A stretch of 64,000 nt of DNA. Origin: Liolophura sinensis. Lineage: Eukaryota > Mollusca > Polyplacophora > Chitonida > Chitonidae. The stretch is taken from positions 28,059,764 through 28,123,763 of the forward strand of contig NC_088306.1 in the NCBI RefSeq assembly GCF_032854445.1, written 5' to 3'. The notes under the pieces were generated by a model. It ran no database searches and had not been told where the DNA came from. It was given only the letters and a program-made list of their open reading frames with translations. How positions within the stretch are numbered: position 1 is the first letter of the stretch; the number at the start of each line of letters is the position of its first letter. Positions 1 to 13,403 of this stretch are shown piece by piece. A program made the translations under genes and the position numbers.

Positions 1-480
1 AGGTGCCAACTGTTATCAATTATTTTTGATATGATGCAACTATATTTACTTAGCACTATGACTAGAATATTTCAGCCTATGTCTGGAAGCATTACCAACA
101 GACATATTGGTACTGGCATTTATTGTACCTGTTAGCAAAACCATTTAACAAACGATTCTTTCTGATCTCCTGTATAAAACGCTACGTATAAATACGTAGA
201 CTTTTTTCTTTACAACCGGAAAATTCATACTATCCTTCACAACTGAAATAGGTAAGGATGTGAACTATACCTCTCAAGGACACATACTTCCCCAAGCCGC
301 GTGTTTTATCAGAAGACATTGATTATCCACATTTTATCGTTTCTGTTTTGGATGGGCAGGTGAACACATAGGTTATCTCGCTTCAAAAGTCGCATGTTTT
401 TTATGACAGCTTGTATCTGTGATATATAGACAATAACACTATCTGGGTCATGTATATTTGTTTATGTCGGTGAGACAAGA
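1..480. other. Gene-free stretch
   Basis: No coding exon, RNA gene or recognisable repeat was seen here. The sequence is AT-rich and runs into the TA microsatellite that follows. Confidence 0.5.
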
Positions 481-491
481 GTTCCTCTCTC

Positions 492-494
<3 letters not shown>

Positions 495-568
<74 letters not shown>
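495..568. repeat. (TA)n microsatellite
   Basis: An uninterrupted run of about 37 TA dinucleotides, preceded by a short CT-rich run. A short minus-strand reading frame of alternating Tyr-Ile comes only from the repeat and is not a gene. Confidence 0.97.
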
Positions 569-570
<2 letters not shown>

Positions 571-789
571 TGTTAGATACGATATGACACACACGTTAGA
601 CCCTGTACATGTACATACGCAGTTAGTATGCCTGTAGATCGCCCTTCCCGTTATTGTGACCAGTCTGGATTCTCCTGATTTTCTGAGCAGTCTGTCCTTG
701 TTTTCCTCATGTTATTTTACTCCACAGCGCTCTATAAGTTTGATCATGGATATGTCAGAATGTTTATATCCATTTGTGTCAGCGCCATA

Positions 790-1023
790 TAGACCGCCTC
801 GGTGGCCTAGAGATTAGAGCGTCCTCCACGAGGTCTGGAGATCCGGGATCAAACCCGCGGATCGCGTCACATCAAAGAGTTTAATATTGCTACTTGTTGC
901 TGCCTTTCTTGGCGCACAGTACTGATTCGTCAGTGACGGCAGCAAGAAGACAAGAAGGAAGACACAGCATATTTATGCACACCTACTGACTCCTAATCTT
1001 CATATGACTGAAAATTGCCAAGT
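790..1023 (+). mobile_element. SINE family B copy, internally deleted
   Basis: The tRNA-like head is visible (ggtggcctagagattagagc, then a B-box-like gatcaaaccc), followed by the tgctacttgttgctgcc body and the shared 3' tail (catatgactgaaaattg). The central block present in the fuller copy near 33.5 kb is missing. This is a retroposon relic, not a tRNA gene. Confidence 0.8.
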
Positions 1024-1579
1024 GCGACCAGAAGTCCATTGTCTATAAGTATACAATTTCCCTATATCCCTAGTCTACACGCCACCTTACACTTTTCTTC
1101 CATCTCTAACACGTTATGTAACCTATCTGCGCAGCCATGTATTTTTTTGCGCTCTATTGGGCAGAAAATGTATGAGAAATGGCTCATGCATGGTGGGAAA
1201 AAAAAATTTTTTTTCAAGCGTTGTTGTGTTGAAAAAAAATTACGACAACGGAGAGTTTTGTAAAAGGGCTACAATGTCTTTGATAATAACTGTTTTAGAG
1301 TTGCTTGGAAATGTTAAAAATAGTCAATGGGTTCTTAACTGCATAGCAACAATGATTAGCAAAATCGTATAGTTTTTACGGAGTTCGGTATCAACGTGTG
1401 GCCAGTTCTTGTAGGAGCCGTTTATATTAGATTTCCCATGATTCAGTTCAGAATTTCCACCCAAGAGGTTGGCATATTTCTCCACCAGGTGGCTCGAACT
1501 TCTACTGATAACGTAACATGTGCAATATGCCGCCGAATCAAGCTACAGAGAAGTTGCATACTTCTGAATAATGGACCTT

Positions 1580-1844
1580 CTTGATTTATTTATTTACGGT
1601 GTTTTACGCCGTACTCAAGAATATTTCACTTATACGACGGCGGCCAGGATTATGGTGGGTGGAAACAGGGCAGAGCCCTGGGGAAATCCAGGACCATCCG
1701 TAGGTTGCTGGCAGACTTTTCCACGTACGACCGGAGAGGAAGCCAGCATGAGCTGGACTTGAACTCACAGCGATCGCATTGGTGAGAGACCCCTGGGTCA
1801 TTACGCTGCGCTAGCGCGCTAACCAACTGAGCCACGGAGGCCCC
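1580..1844 (-). mobile_element. SINE family A, near full length
   Basis: Read on the minus strand it has a tRNA-like head (gcctccgtggctcagttggt, then gagttcaagtccagctcatg), a G/C-rich body (gggctctgccctgtttcc) and a 3' tail (gtataagtgaaatattcttg, then gtaaaacacc and a TAAA-type run). About 265 bp. It is one of the three best preserved copies in the window. Flanking aatggacctt and aatgaacttt could be a decayed target duplication. Confidence 0.9.
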
Positions 1845-1849
1845 TAATG

Positions 1850-4800
1850 AACTTTTGGTCGCACGTAAAACCACAAGCATACATACATACACACGCACGA
1901 ACGCACGCACACACGCACGCATATGTGTATATATTAGTGAAATATTCTTAAGTATTTGGTGTTAAATAACTATGAAATGAAATAAATAAATAAAGTAAAT
2001 AAATAAAACAAATTTATGGTGGTAGATACATGTAGTTCCCAGCAAAAAAAAATTGTGACACAAGTTATGTATCTTGTGCGAGCAGTCACTAAAGCTTTAT
2101 ATGTTTTGCAGATGCCGTAGAAGAAAAAACCCAATGAAAAACAGTCCTTTAGAGGCTATCGGGTTATTGTGCTGCGCTGGCGTGTTAATTCCTTGGCCAC
2201 GAGATCCCCGAGTCTTCTCTAGATATTTTAACCAAGCTTATATATACGAATATAGGTAATGCTAAGTTTCATTTCCTTTGATATAGCTGGGGTAATTTCA
2301 TTAAAATCAGCTATGAAATCCTAATGTTAGAACTAGAGATCACTATAACCGGCGTTTTCTCTATGTCCGTCTCACGAGCGTGTGTTGTTTCTGGGGGCGA
2401 GTGGTTTCTAGCTGAATTGCCAAGCTGGTTAGTCCCATGCCTGAACCCGGAACGTTCAAGTGGGGTGGAGGTGGGGCGATTATACATACGTGTATATATG
2501 ATAATAGCAAGTATAAGCCTAGTATGTCCTCAAGTTGTTGTCAAAAAAAACAAATTAACACTATTTATATATGATGATAATGCAGGTCTCAGGCTTATTA
2601 TACCACCTAATTCACCACAGACAAGATTTTATTCTAACAAAACCTAGTAACAAGGAAGAAGTGTATATAAAAACTCACCAATGGCCATAACTGTGTTACC
2701 ATCGGGTTTACTTAAAAGACACTAGTGACGCCTTCCTGCTTTTTACAATATGACGAAATGAGCACACATACTACTTTTACAAAAAAGTAAACTGTATCAA
2801 CAAATTATGTATTTTTACAATAAACTTTTCCGCCAGTTTGTGCTTCAAGTATGTTCAGTTTATCAATTTTCTCCATCGTTTGTCTGCTCTATATGACGTT
2901 TTGTGTAACGTTCTTAAGATTTCGACTGTAGGTGTATACTGTATACCTACAGTATATATTTGTATTTACACAATATCCTTTATAGCTCTGGGCCCATGTT
3001 TATCAAACGTCTTAAGACTTAAGTCAAATCATAGTGAAGAAAAGCCACAATTAAAATATTTCCTTGCGGAAGCTTAAAATTTGTACACTTATTCTATATT
3101 GAAGAAAAATGTATACCAACCACAATTTTAGTTCTTTCCTGTTCTGAGTTTGGCTGTTTTAAGCACTTGGAATTTATGACAAACCAGTTAAATTAAATGT
3201 TTTATGTTTGTTAAAGGCCCTTGTATGCCACCAATATGTTGTGTCATAATGGTGTCTAATTGTGCTCAACCCGAAGATAAGCATGGTATAAGCATTCGCG
3301 TTTCTGTTACATCAACACAATGCTTTTTATGAACAGTTGAAGGTCAAGCGTGATGAGATAGGCTACCCGAGTTTGTATTCGACCTAAAAATTATTACAAA
3401 AATTATTACAAAATTTATTACAAGAATTATTATGGATTTGTACGCATGTAAAATTTGAACAACGTGGGTGTCATGCCTAGAATATCGAATGTCTTCCCTC
3501 AATCACAGAAAACTGTTAACTGCCTCTCTCTTGCACATTACCAGCCGTGTTTACTATTTGTATATTATTTCTTATATTTTCCTTTGGAAACTGGTGTTTT
3601 AAGTTGTTTTAAGTTGTTTTAAGTTGTTTTATCTTGTTTTGGAGATGGATATGCGATTATCGACATGAATGTCCTTCATGGTCTAAGAATGGTATACGAA
3701 TGCCGAGGAACATCCGTGACTTGCTAGCCCAGCACAACTGTTCGGAAGCTTCTCACCAGTGTGATCGCTGATAGTTCGAGTTCAGCTTCTGTTGGTTTTC
3801 TCTTCGGCCGTGTTTGTAGTTGTTCGAGGGCTGTCCCTCGGCTATGTGGCAAGTTACTTACGAACCTACGTGCGACGTTCAGATATACACACCATATATT
3901 GGTAGAAGACTATATGGTTTATAACGAACATCAAACAGCGCTAAGGGTTAGATGAGTACCACCGACTGCTTATTGCCACCCGGCCCCACAAACATAGGGT
4001 AACGAGAACGGCGTAATGTAGAAATTTCCTGTTCGAGGCCGGTTTGAAAACTGATAAAGTTTTGATTCCTTGAAGACTATCATTATGATGACACTTTGTG
4101 GTATCCTGAAGAATTAAATTTTTTATAATTTACAGTACATTAACGTCTAATTCAATGGCATAGTGCTTCATCTGAAGTCATGTGTAGGGAAAACTGGTTT
4201 AGTTCCCTGACGAAGTGGGCAGAGGTACAGACTGTGGAGTACATTCAGCTTTCCTCCATCCGTAGAAAAAAACAAACCGACATCGTATAAGTGAACATTT
4301 CTAAAGTACAGCGTCATATAAATAATCTCCCTACCAAAGGCGCTGGGCTATCAAGCATGTCGGAGGCACAAGTCAATCAAAGCCTGGACAAGTCGTACTG
4401 CAGATACCGTATTCATATTAGTATGACGTCATATTACATCCCAAGGTCAAATTTCACAATAGTCCTGAAAGTTGCAAGCGGTTTCAGTGCTAGTTGCAAA
4501 TACCTAACTGATTGGAAACGCTTTCTGATGTGTCTCGCGATTTCTTCAAATAAAAATTACGCCCGCATCCACAACTGTCACCGGTAGTTCTGAATTTTAT
4601 TGGAACACGTATCGCAGTGAGCTATCTCACCGATAAGATCTCATTTTTCCGTAATCTCCATTTCTGAAATATATCACAATCTTTCTTCTTTTGCTATTGC
4701 AGAGTCTCGGTATCGCGACAAGAGTTCATTTCAGGCAAGGCAGCAGACTAAACCCAAATCGCCTTATGTCATTAAGTGAATGTATAACTACCTTGGCAAA

Positions 4801-6940
4801 CCGGCGCTGACGGTATGCTCATATGTAACTACCATGGCGGGGGTCTCATGCTAGCCCCAACATGTTGATATTTTTTACGCACCGCTTCGCATAAATAGCC
4901 TCGCGTATCGTTGTTTGCACACCGCAAGTACTATGTTGCAACGGGACTATACCTATATTTTTACACGTTCTGTATTTTTTACGCAACGTGCCGCGTCTTA
5001 TATTCATATCCCACGTACAGGAAGTCCTGTTTAAATCTGAGCTAGACCCCTCGGGCTTGTCATGTGGTCTCAAGTCAGTTTTACATCAGATTGTCTGAAA
5101 GAATGTAGGTGAGGGTTATTATGCACGGGTTACTTCCGTGTAGAGAGGCATTCAGTGGCCTTCAAGTTATGTGAATACAAAGTCAAATTCGGCATGTCCC
5201 CATCTTTTAACACCTGCGATGAAATTGTAGCAAACACTGCTTTATCTGCACGCTTAATACATGAAGTCGTGTAAGCTGAAAGAAAAAAAAATTAAAAGAA
5301 TTGAACTGAGAAGAGAAATGAGCACAGCAGCCAATCGTTCATTCATCAGAGTACAATACAATGAATTCTTTGAGGAATGACAAAGCTGTCTCACGGGCTC
5401 TGGTTGACCTAGTAGCTGCGAGTTTGAATCCCGCTCTCGCCGGTTCGACCGCGGAATTATGTCAGAAGACTTGTCAGTTGTCCACGGGGCAAGTACAGAC
5501 ATTATAGTCTAGTGTCACAACCGTTTAAAGAATTTAGGAAAACACAAATGTATTTTTAAGTAGGGGGTGAAACGCCAATATCAATGATAGCTGACCTTGA
5601 ATCACCACTCAGGTCAGGCCAGTGTAGCCTTTGACGCCAAGTCGAAAGTCAAACTGTTAAACACTGTCGTAGGCTGTGCGAACTTAAAATACGACTCTTT
5701 CCACGATGAGACGGCCATACCTTAATATTTTTCATGTCCATCATCTTTTCTCAAATATGTAGTTCCAGTTAAGTCACATGGTCAATAATTTTACATTTAA
5801 ATCGAACGATCAAGCATTTGATTTTTAAATGTGGCATTCAGTTACAGTTTAGATGTCAATCTTATCGTTTGAGACTTATGTTCTTTTTACTTCTTTCATC
5901 GTAAATTTCTCTTAAACAAGTCCTTTTTGTGAATTTGTGAACTGTATGAATCAAAACAGATTTTCTTGTCAATGCTTAAGCGCGTGTAAATGTCTACCTC
6001 AAGAAAAAATCGTTTGAAGACGTGATCAAGGCGGTCACCAACGCATATCGACTGTTCGAATTTGCCCCAGGAGTTATACTCCAAAATTTGTTAAGTTTAA
6101 CATCATATTTTATTTTCTAAATGGTGATTATAGAATATAGATTATGGTATTGCAAGATAACATGATGTTATGGACAACACGTTATGTACTCTGTTGTACC
6201 AACAGACGCATGCTCTGTGGAAATAACAGAATAAATATGATATATAAAACATTATCTATTGTACATGTCATCACTCTTAAAACATAATGTTCTCTCATTT
6301 TTTGTTAATGTTTTAGAGCGTAGGTAGAAACGTGCATCGAAGTTTTGATACGATATTTCTTATAGTCTTAATCTTCCTTGGCGGACCCCTCTTATACATC
6401 GTCGGTGTTTTTTGTCTCTCCCACATTGGCCGAGGTGAATGGTTGTTATCGTCTTCCATACAATTATGTCGGGCACCTTGTTGCGATGAGGTCAGTTAGC
6501 CTCACACTGTACGCATGCGCGGTCATGGGTTGATCGACGTAACCCAATTTTATCCTGCACAAACTCACGAAACCCGCCCCAAGGATTTTTCTTACATTTT
6601 TTTTTTGTGTGTGTTTAACAAACGTGAATATCCGTGCATGTGTGTAACGAATGTACTTGTATGGTAGCACGATCGGAATACGAAAACCACTCATTATTGT
6701 AATTCGGATGGCTAGAATCCCGATTATGAATTTATACATTTACATACAGCTTAATTTTACCGACAATTTGTCTCCGGCTTTTATCATGCGGTGAAAACCT
6801 CATAAAAGTATGGTTACCCTAATCTTTCGTCTCTTCAACCAAAGACAGATATTGTGAAAAATCCGGCTTTATAAAATGCAAAACGAAAAATGCAATTGCG
6901 ACTCAGGTCCAACGAGATTCATCATGTTTTCCTCTGATTA
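1850..6940. other. Gene-free region left of the minisatellite
   Basis: No exon with a recognisable protein was found on either strand. Open frames up to about 107 codons exist (for example 2324-2647 and 4291-4587), but they show no domain and no convincing splice context. Missing 5' exons of the membrane-protein gene at 13,098 could lie here or off the left edge; none can be proven. A short ttttaagttg repeat sits near 3,595-3,640. Confidence 0.4.
3724..3850 (+). mobile_element. Degenerate SINE A head fragment
   Basis: The pattern agcttctcaccagtgtgatc, then gttcgagttcagcttctg, then ctcttcggccgtg matches the middle of the family A head. The downstream G/C-rich body and tail are not recognisable, so this is a truncated or composite relic. 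Confidence 0.5.
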
Positions 6941-6948
6941 TACATGAT

Positions 6949-9900
6949 CCCTACGTTACCACGGGATCTGTGTAGTTCCCACCACACCCCACGCCCCACC
7001 CCACCCCAACCCCTACGTTACCACGGGATCTGTGTAGGTCCCACCACACCCCACGCCCCACCCCACCCCAACCCCTACGTTACCACGGGATCTGTGTAGG
7101 TCCCACCACACCCCACGCCCCACCCCACCCCACCCCAACCCCTACGTTACCACGGGATCTGTGTAGGTCCCACCACACCCCACGCCCCACCCCACCCCAC
7201 CCCAACCCCTACGTTACCACGGGATCTGTGTAGGTCCCACCACACCCCACGCCCCACCCCATCCCAACCCCTACGTTACCACGGGATCTGTGTAGGTCCC
7301 ACCACACCCCACGCCCCACCCCACCCCAACCCCTACGTTACCACGGGATCTGTGTAGGTCCCACCACACCCCACGCCCCACCCCACCCCAACCCCACACC
7401 ACCATACCCCACGAGCCACCCCACCCCAAACCCTACGTTACCACGGGATCTGTGTAGGTCCCACCACACCCCACGCCCCACCCCACGCCCCACCCCACCC
7501 CACCCCCACCCCAACCCCTACGTTACCACGGGATCTGTGTAGGTCCCACCACACCCCACGCCCCACCCCACCCCAACCCCTACGTTACCACGGGATCTGT
7601 GTAGGTCCCACCACACCCCACGCCCCACCCCACCCCAACCCCTACGTTACCACGGGATCTGTGTAGGTCCCACCACACCCCACGCCCCACCCCACCCCAC
7701 CCCAACCCCTACGTTACCACGGGATCTGTGTAGGTCCCACCACACCCCACACCCCACCCCACCCCAACCCCTACGTTACCACGGGATCTGTGTAGATCCC
7801 ACCACACCCCACGCCCCACCCCACCCCAACCCCTACGTTACCACGGGATCTGTGTAGGTCCCACCACACCCCACGCCCCACCCCACCCCAACCCCTACGT
7901 TACCACGGGATCTGTGTAGGTCCCACCACACCCCACGCCCCACCCCACCCCAACCCCTACGTTACCACGGGATCTGTGTAGGTCCCACCACACCCCACGC
8001 CCCACCCCACCCCAACCCCTACGTTACCACAGGATCTGTGTAGGTCCCACCACACCCCACGCCCCACCACACCCCAACCCCTACGTTACCACCGGATCTG
8101 TGTAGGTCCCACCACACCCCACGCCCCACCCCACCCCAACCCCTACGTTACCACGGGATCTGTGTAGGTCCCACCACACCCCACGCCCCACCCCACCCCA
8201 ACCCCTACGTTACCACCGGATCTGTGTAGGTCCCACCACACCCCACGCCCCACCCCACCCCAACCCCTACGTTACCACTGGATCTGTGTAGGTCCCACCA
8301 CACCCCACGCCCCACCCCACCCCAACCCCTACGTTACCACCGGATCTGTGTAGATCCCACCACACCCCACGCCCCACCCCACCCCAACCCCTACGTTACC
8401 ACGGGATCTGTGTAGGTCCCACCACACCCCACGCCCCACCCCACCCCAACCCCTACGTTACCACGGGATCTGTGTAGGTCCCACCACACCCCACGCCCCA
8501 CCCCACCCCAACCCCTACGTTACCACGGGATCTGTGTAAGTCCCACCACACCCCACGCCCCACCCCACCCCAACCCCTACGTTACCACGGGATCTGTGTA
8601 GGTCCCACCACACGCCACGCCCCACCCCACCCCAACCCCTACGTTACCACGGGATCTGTGTAGGTCCCACCACACGCCACGCCCCACCCCACCCCAACCC
8701 CTACGTTACCACGGGATCTGTGTAAGTCCCAGCACACCCCACGCCCCACCCCACCCCAACCCCTACGTTACCACTGGATCTGTGTAGGTCCCACCACACC
8801 CCACGCCCCACCCCACCCCAACCCCTACGTTACCACGGGATCTGTGTAGGTCCCACCACACCCCACGCCCCACCCCACCCCACCCCAACCCCTACGTTAC
8901 CACGGGATCTGTGTAGGTCCCACCACACCCCACACCCCACCCCACCCCAACCCCTACGTTACCACGGGATCTGTGTAGATCCCACCACACCCCACGCCCC
9001 ACCCCCACCCCCAACCCCTACGTTACCACGGGATCTGTGTAGGTCCCACCACACCCCACGCCCCACCCCACCCCAACCCCTACGTTACCACAGGATCTGT
9101 GTAGGTCCCACCACACCCCACGCCCCACCACACCCCAACCCCTACGTTACCACCGGATCTGTGTAGGTCCCACCACACCCCACGCCCCACCCCACCCCAA
9201 CCCCTACGTTACCACGGGATCTGTGTAGGTCCCACCACACCCCACGCCCCACCCCACCCCAACCCCTACGTTACCACCGGATCTGTGTAGGTCCCACCAC
9301 ACCCCACGCCCCACCCCACCCCAACCCCTACGTTACCACTGGATCTGTGTAGGTCCCACCACACCCCACGCCCCACCCCACCCCAACCCCTACGTTACCA
9401 CCGGATCTGTGTAGATCCCACCACACCCCACGCCCCACCCCACCCCAACCCCTACGTTACCACGGGATCTGTGTAGGTCCCACCACACCCCACGCCCCAC
9501 CCCACCCCAACCCCTACGTTACCACGGGATCTGTGTAGGTCCCACCACACCCCACGCCCCACCCCACCCCAACCCCTACGTTACCACGGGATCTGTGTAA
9601 GTCCCACCACACCCCACGCCCCACCCCACCCCAACCCCTACGTTACCACGGGATCTGTGTAGGTCCCACCACACGCCACGCCCCACCCCACCCCAACCCC
9701 TACGTTACCACGGGATCTGTGTAGGTCCCACCACACGCCACGCCCCACCCCACCCCAACCCCTACGTTACCACGGGATCTGTGTAAGTCCCACCACACCC
9801 CACGCCCCACCCCACCCCAACCCCTACGTTACCACGGGATCTGTGTAGGTCCCACCACACCCCACGCCCCACCCCACCCCAACCCCTACGTTACCACGGG

Positions 9901-12103
9901 ATCTGTGTAGGTCCCACCACACCCCACGCCCCACCCCACCCCAACCCCTACGTTACCACGGGATCTTTGTAGGTCCCACCACACGCCACGCCCCACCCCA
10001 ACCCCTACGTTACCACGGGATCTGTGTAGGTCCCAGCACACCCCACGCCCCACCCCACCCCAACCCCTACGTTACCACTGGATCTGTGTAGGTCCCACCA
10101 CACCCCACGCCCCACCCCACCCCAACCCCTACGTTACCACGGGATCTGTGTAGGTCCCACCACACGCCACGACCCACCCCACCCCAACCCCTACGTTACC
10201 ACGGGATCTGTGTAGGTCCCACCACACCCCACGCCCCACCCCACCCCAACCCCTACGTTACCACGGGATCTGTGTAGGTCCCACCACACGCCACGCCCCA
10301 CCCCACCCCAACCCCTACGTTACCACGGGATCTGTGTAGGTCCCACCACACCCCACGCCCCACCCCACCCCAACCCCTACGTTACCACGGGATCTGTGTA
10401 GGTCCCACCACACCCCACGCCCCACCCCAACCCCTACGTTACCACGGGATCTGTGTAGGTCCCACCACACCCCACGCCCCACCCCACCCCAACCCCTACG
10501 TTACCACGGGATCTGTGTAGGTCCCACCACACCCCACGCCCCACCCCATCCCAACCCCTACGTTACCACGGGATCTGTGTAGGTCCCACCACACCCCACG
10601 CCCCACCCCACCCCAACCCCTACGTTACCACGGGATCTGTGTAGGTCCCACCACACCCCACGCCCCACCCCACCCCAACCCCTACGTTACCACGGGATCT
10701 GTGTAGGTCCCACCACACCCCACGGCCCACCACACCCCAACCCCTACGTTACCACGGGATCTGTGTAGGTCCCACCACACCCCACGCCCCACCCCACCCC
10801 AACCCCTACGTTACCACTGGATCTGTGTAGGTCCCACCACACGCCACGCCCCACCCCACCCCAACCCCTACGTTACCACGGGATCTGTGTAGGTCCCACC
10901 ACACCCTACGCCCCACCCCACCCCAACCCATACGTTACCACGGGATCTGTGTAGGTCCCACCACACCCCACGCCCCACCCCACCCCAACCCCTACGTTAC
11001 CACGGGATCTGTGTAGGTCCCACCACACCCCACGCCCCTCCCCACCCCAACCCCTACGTTACCACGGGATCTGTGTAGGTCCCACCACACCCCACGGCCC
11101 ACCACACCCCAACCCCTACGTTACCACGGGATCTGTGTAGGTCCCACCACACCCCACGCCCCACCCCACCCCAACCCCTACGTTACCACTGGATCTGTGT
11201 AGGTCCCACCACACGCCACGCCCCACCCCACCCCAACCCCTACGTTACCACGGGATCTGTGTAGGTCCCACCACACCCTACGCCCCACCCCACCCCAACC
11301 CATACGTTACCACGGGATCTGTGTAGGTCCCACCACACCCCACGCCCCACCCCACCCCAACCCCTACGTTACCACGGGATCTGTGTAGGTCCCACCACAC
11401 CCCACGCCCCACCCCACCCCAACCCCTACGTTACCACGGGATCTGTGTAGGTCCCACCACACCCCACGCCCCACCCCACCCCAACCCCTACGTTACCACG
11501 GGATCTGTGTAGGTCCCACCACACGTCACGCCCCACCCCACCCCAACCCCTACGTTACCACGGGATCTGTGTAGGTCCCACCACACCCCACGCCCCACCC
11601 CACCCCAACCCCTACGTTACCACGGGATCTGTGTAGGTCCCACCACACCCCACGCCCCACCCCACCCCAACCCCTACGTTACCACGGGATCTGTGTAGGT
11701 CCCACCACACCCCACGGCCCACCACACCCCAACCCCTACGTTACCACGGGATCTGTGTAGGTCCCACCACACCCCACGCCCCACCCCACCCCAACCCCTA
11801 CGTTACCACTGGATCTGTGTAGGTCCCACCACACCCCACGCCCCACCCCACCCCCAACCCCTACGTTACCACGGGATCTGTGTAGGTCCCACCACACCCC
11901 ACGCCCCACCCCACCCCAACCCCTACATTACCACGGGATCTGTGTAGGTCCCACCACACCCCACGCCCCACCCCACCCCAACCCCTACGTTACCACGGGA
12001 TCTGTGTAGGTCCCACCATACCCCACGAGCCATCCCACCCCAACCCCACCCCACCCCACCCCACCCCACCCCACCCCAACCCCATCCCAACCCCAACGCC
12101 CTT
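6949..12103. repeat. 62-bp minisatellite, about 82 units
   Basis: Tandem units of 62 bp, each with ctacgttaccacgggatctg followed by a C-rich stretch (caccccacgccccacccc). Spacing was checked at several points, for example acgggatc at 8,401 and 8,463. Variant units (acagg, accgg, actgg, cgccacg, cggcccac) recur in ordered blocks, which shows higher-order structure. The plus strand is C-rich throughout, so the minus strand has dense GGGG runs able to form G-quadruplexes. A few units have extra cccca insertions. The right end decays into plain ccccacccca repeats. No coding frame is supported. Confidence 0.98.
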
Positions 12104-12109
12104 CCACCT

Positions 12110-13097
12110 ATTCAGACTCTTCCCTTCACAGACTTGCTTTTGTCAGCTATCACTGTTGACATCATCACTGCAGTCTACTTAATTTCTGGACTGACCGTTT
12201 AAAGTCATGTTTAACCCCGCCCCCCCGTAAGAAGAAAGCTGAGAAGAATTTTTGTACTTGTGCACTATAGTACTCATCCCTGACTCCACATTAAGAAACA
12301 AAACGTAAACAAACTATGTATCCCTTAGGCTAACATAAAAAGGTATGCAGCAGAAATGTTGTTCGCGGGATGCTGTATGTAGGTCTTTGTAGCCACAAGC
12401 TTACCCCCTGTGCGATTGTAATTTAAACACAATTTAGGCTGATGACAGGTAATAAACTTCACACCCGGGGCCCAACTCAGGGCATATAGGCTATGTCATC
12501 CGTTTACTGTCGTCGTATTTTAAGTCTCCTACAGGCTACGTGATCCGTTTACTGTTGTCGCATTTCACTTCTAACAACCTGAGAGTAATAATTAACGTAT
12601 TTTGTCCCAGAAGCGATGACCGCAAAAACTCTGTCAGAATACTGACCCGTTATGTAATAACCACATCTTCTGAGGCTCTTGGCTGTTTCAATAAAGTGTG
12701 AAGAAAACGTGAAGGCATCTCCATGTAAATTTCAACGGTTTAGACTAGCTTTTGATCCTCATTCAGGAGTCTTTATCAGCTCATGAATAGCTCTTATATG
12801 AAATAAACTTAACAGTATAACCTATACATCTGATACAGCCAATGAGTTACTTGTATAGACCTATTCCACTGCATGTGATATTCTTGGGAATTAAAAACTG
12901 TTACTCACTTTTCGGCATGAGGATCAAAAGCTAGCGTAAATATTTCAAATTTACATAGAGACACCTTTACTTCAGCATTATGACCACTGAGCCCAGGTAT
13001 GGCCATGAGTCTAAAACAGTATCTCATTGGTTTCCTTTTGCTTTTGCTTATTTCACATTGCTCACACATCTATAACTTTTATTTCGTTTACCCACAG
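12110..13097. other. Non-coding gap before the membrane-protein exons
   Basis: Probably an intron or 5' flank of the plus-strand gene that follows. It holds a short direct repeat (ccgtttactgtcgtcg at about 12,500 and ccgtttactgttgtcg at about 12,546) and the inverted-repeat element at 12,710-12,970. No exon was recognised. Confidence 0.5.
12710..12970. mobile_element. Inverted-repeat element, MITE-like
   Basis: The left arm (gaaggcatctccatgtaaat, then gactagcttttgatcctcat) is the imperfect reverse complement of the right arm (atgaggatcaaaagctagcg, then atttacatagagacaccttt). Arms are about 60 bp around a core of about 140 bp. This fits a non-autonomous DNA transposon or fold-back element. 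No transposase frame and no clear target duplication were seen. Confidence 0.65.
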
Positions 13098-13403
13098 AAG
13101 TTTCCTTCGCCTTAGCAGACGGCACACACACATCTCCCGCCTCGACGAGTACCATATCAACCTCCAAAGATAACCGTTCCACGGAGTCTTCAGCTTCCAC
13201 AACACCGTCCACAATGACATCCGCAGCGACAACACGTGCTGGTGCAAATGGCACCGACTTTCCGGGAAGTGTGTCCACTATTCATCTCCTCAACGCCACA
13301 GTGGCACCAAGCGGTGAATATCGTAACTACAGACCGTCTGTTTCTGTCTCTAACAACCTAGACTTTCCTTCATTATTAACATCTTTCTCTGACATTAACA
13401 AAG
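13098..13403 (+). CDS. Membrane-protein exon a: Ser/Thr-rich stalk
   Basis: The acceptor is gtttacccacag and the donor is G|gtgtgt. It enters and leaves in phase 1. It encodes a low-complexity stalk (TSPASTSTISTS, then STESSASTTPSTMTS) likely to be O-glycosylated, then a less biased piece (LDFPSLLTSFSDINK). The other two frames are closed by stops near the acceptor or inside the exon, which supports this frame. Confidence 0.78.

Noticed and set aside
4291-4587. 98-codon plus-strand frame as an upstream exon of the membrane-protein gene
   Set aside because: No convincing splice sites in the needed phase and no signal peptide or domain; it cannot be linked to the exon at 13,098.
6949-12103. 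CRISPR-like array
   Set aside because: Units are contiguous with no unique spacers, and the window is animal DNA. The same holds for the other arrays.
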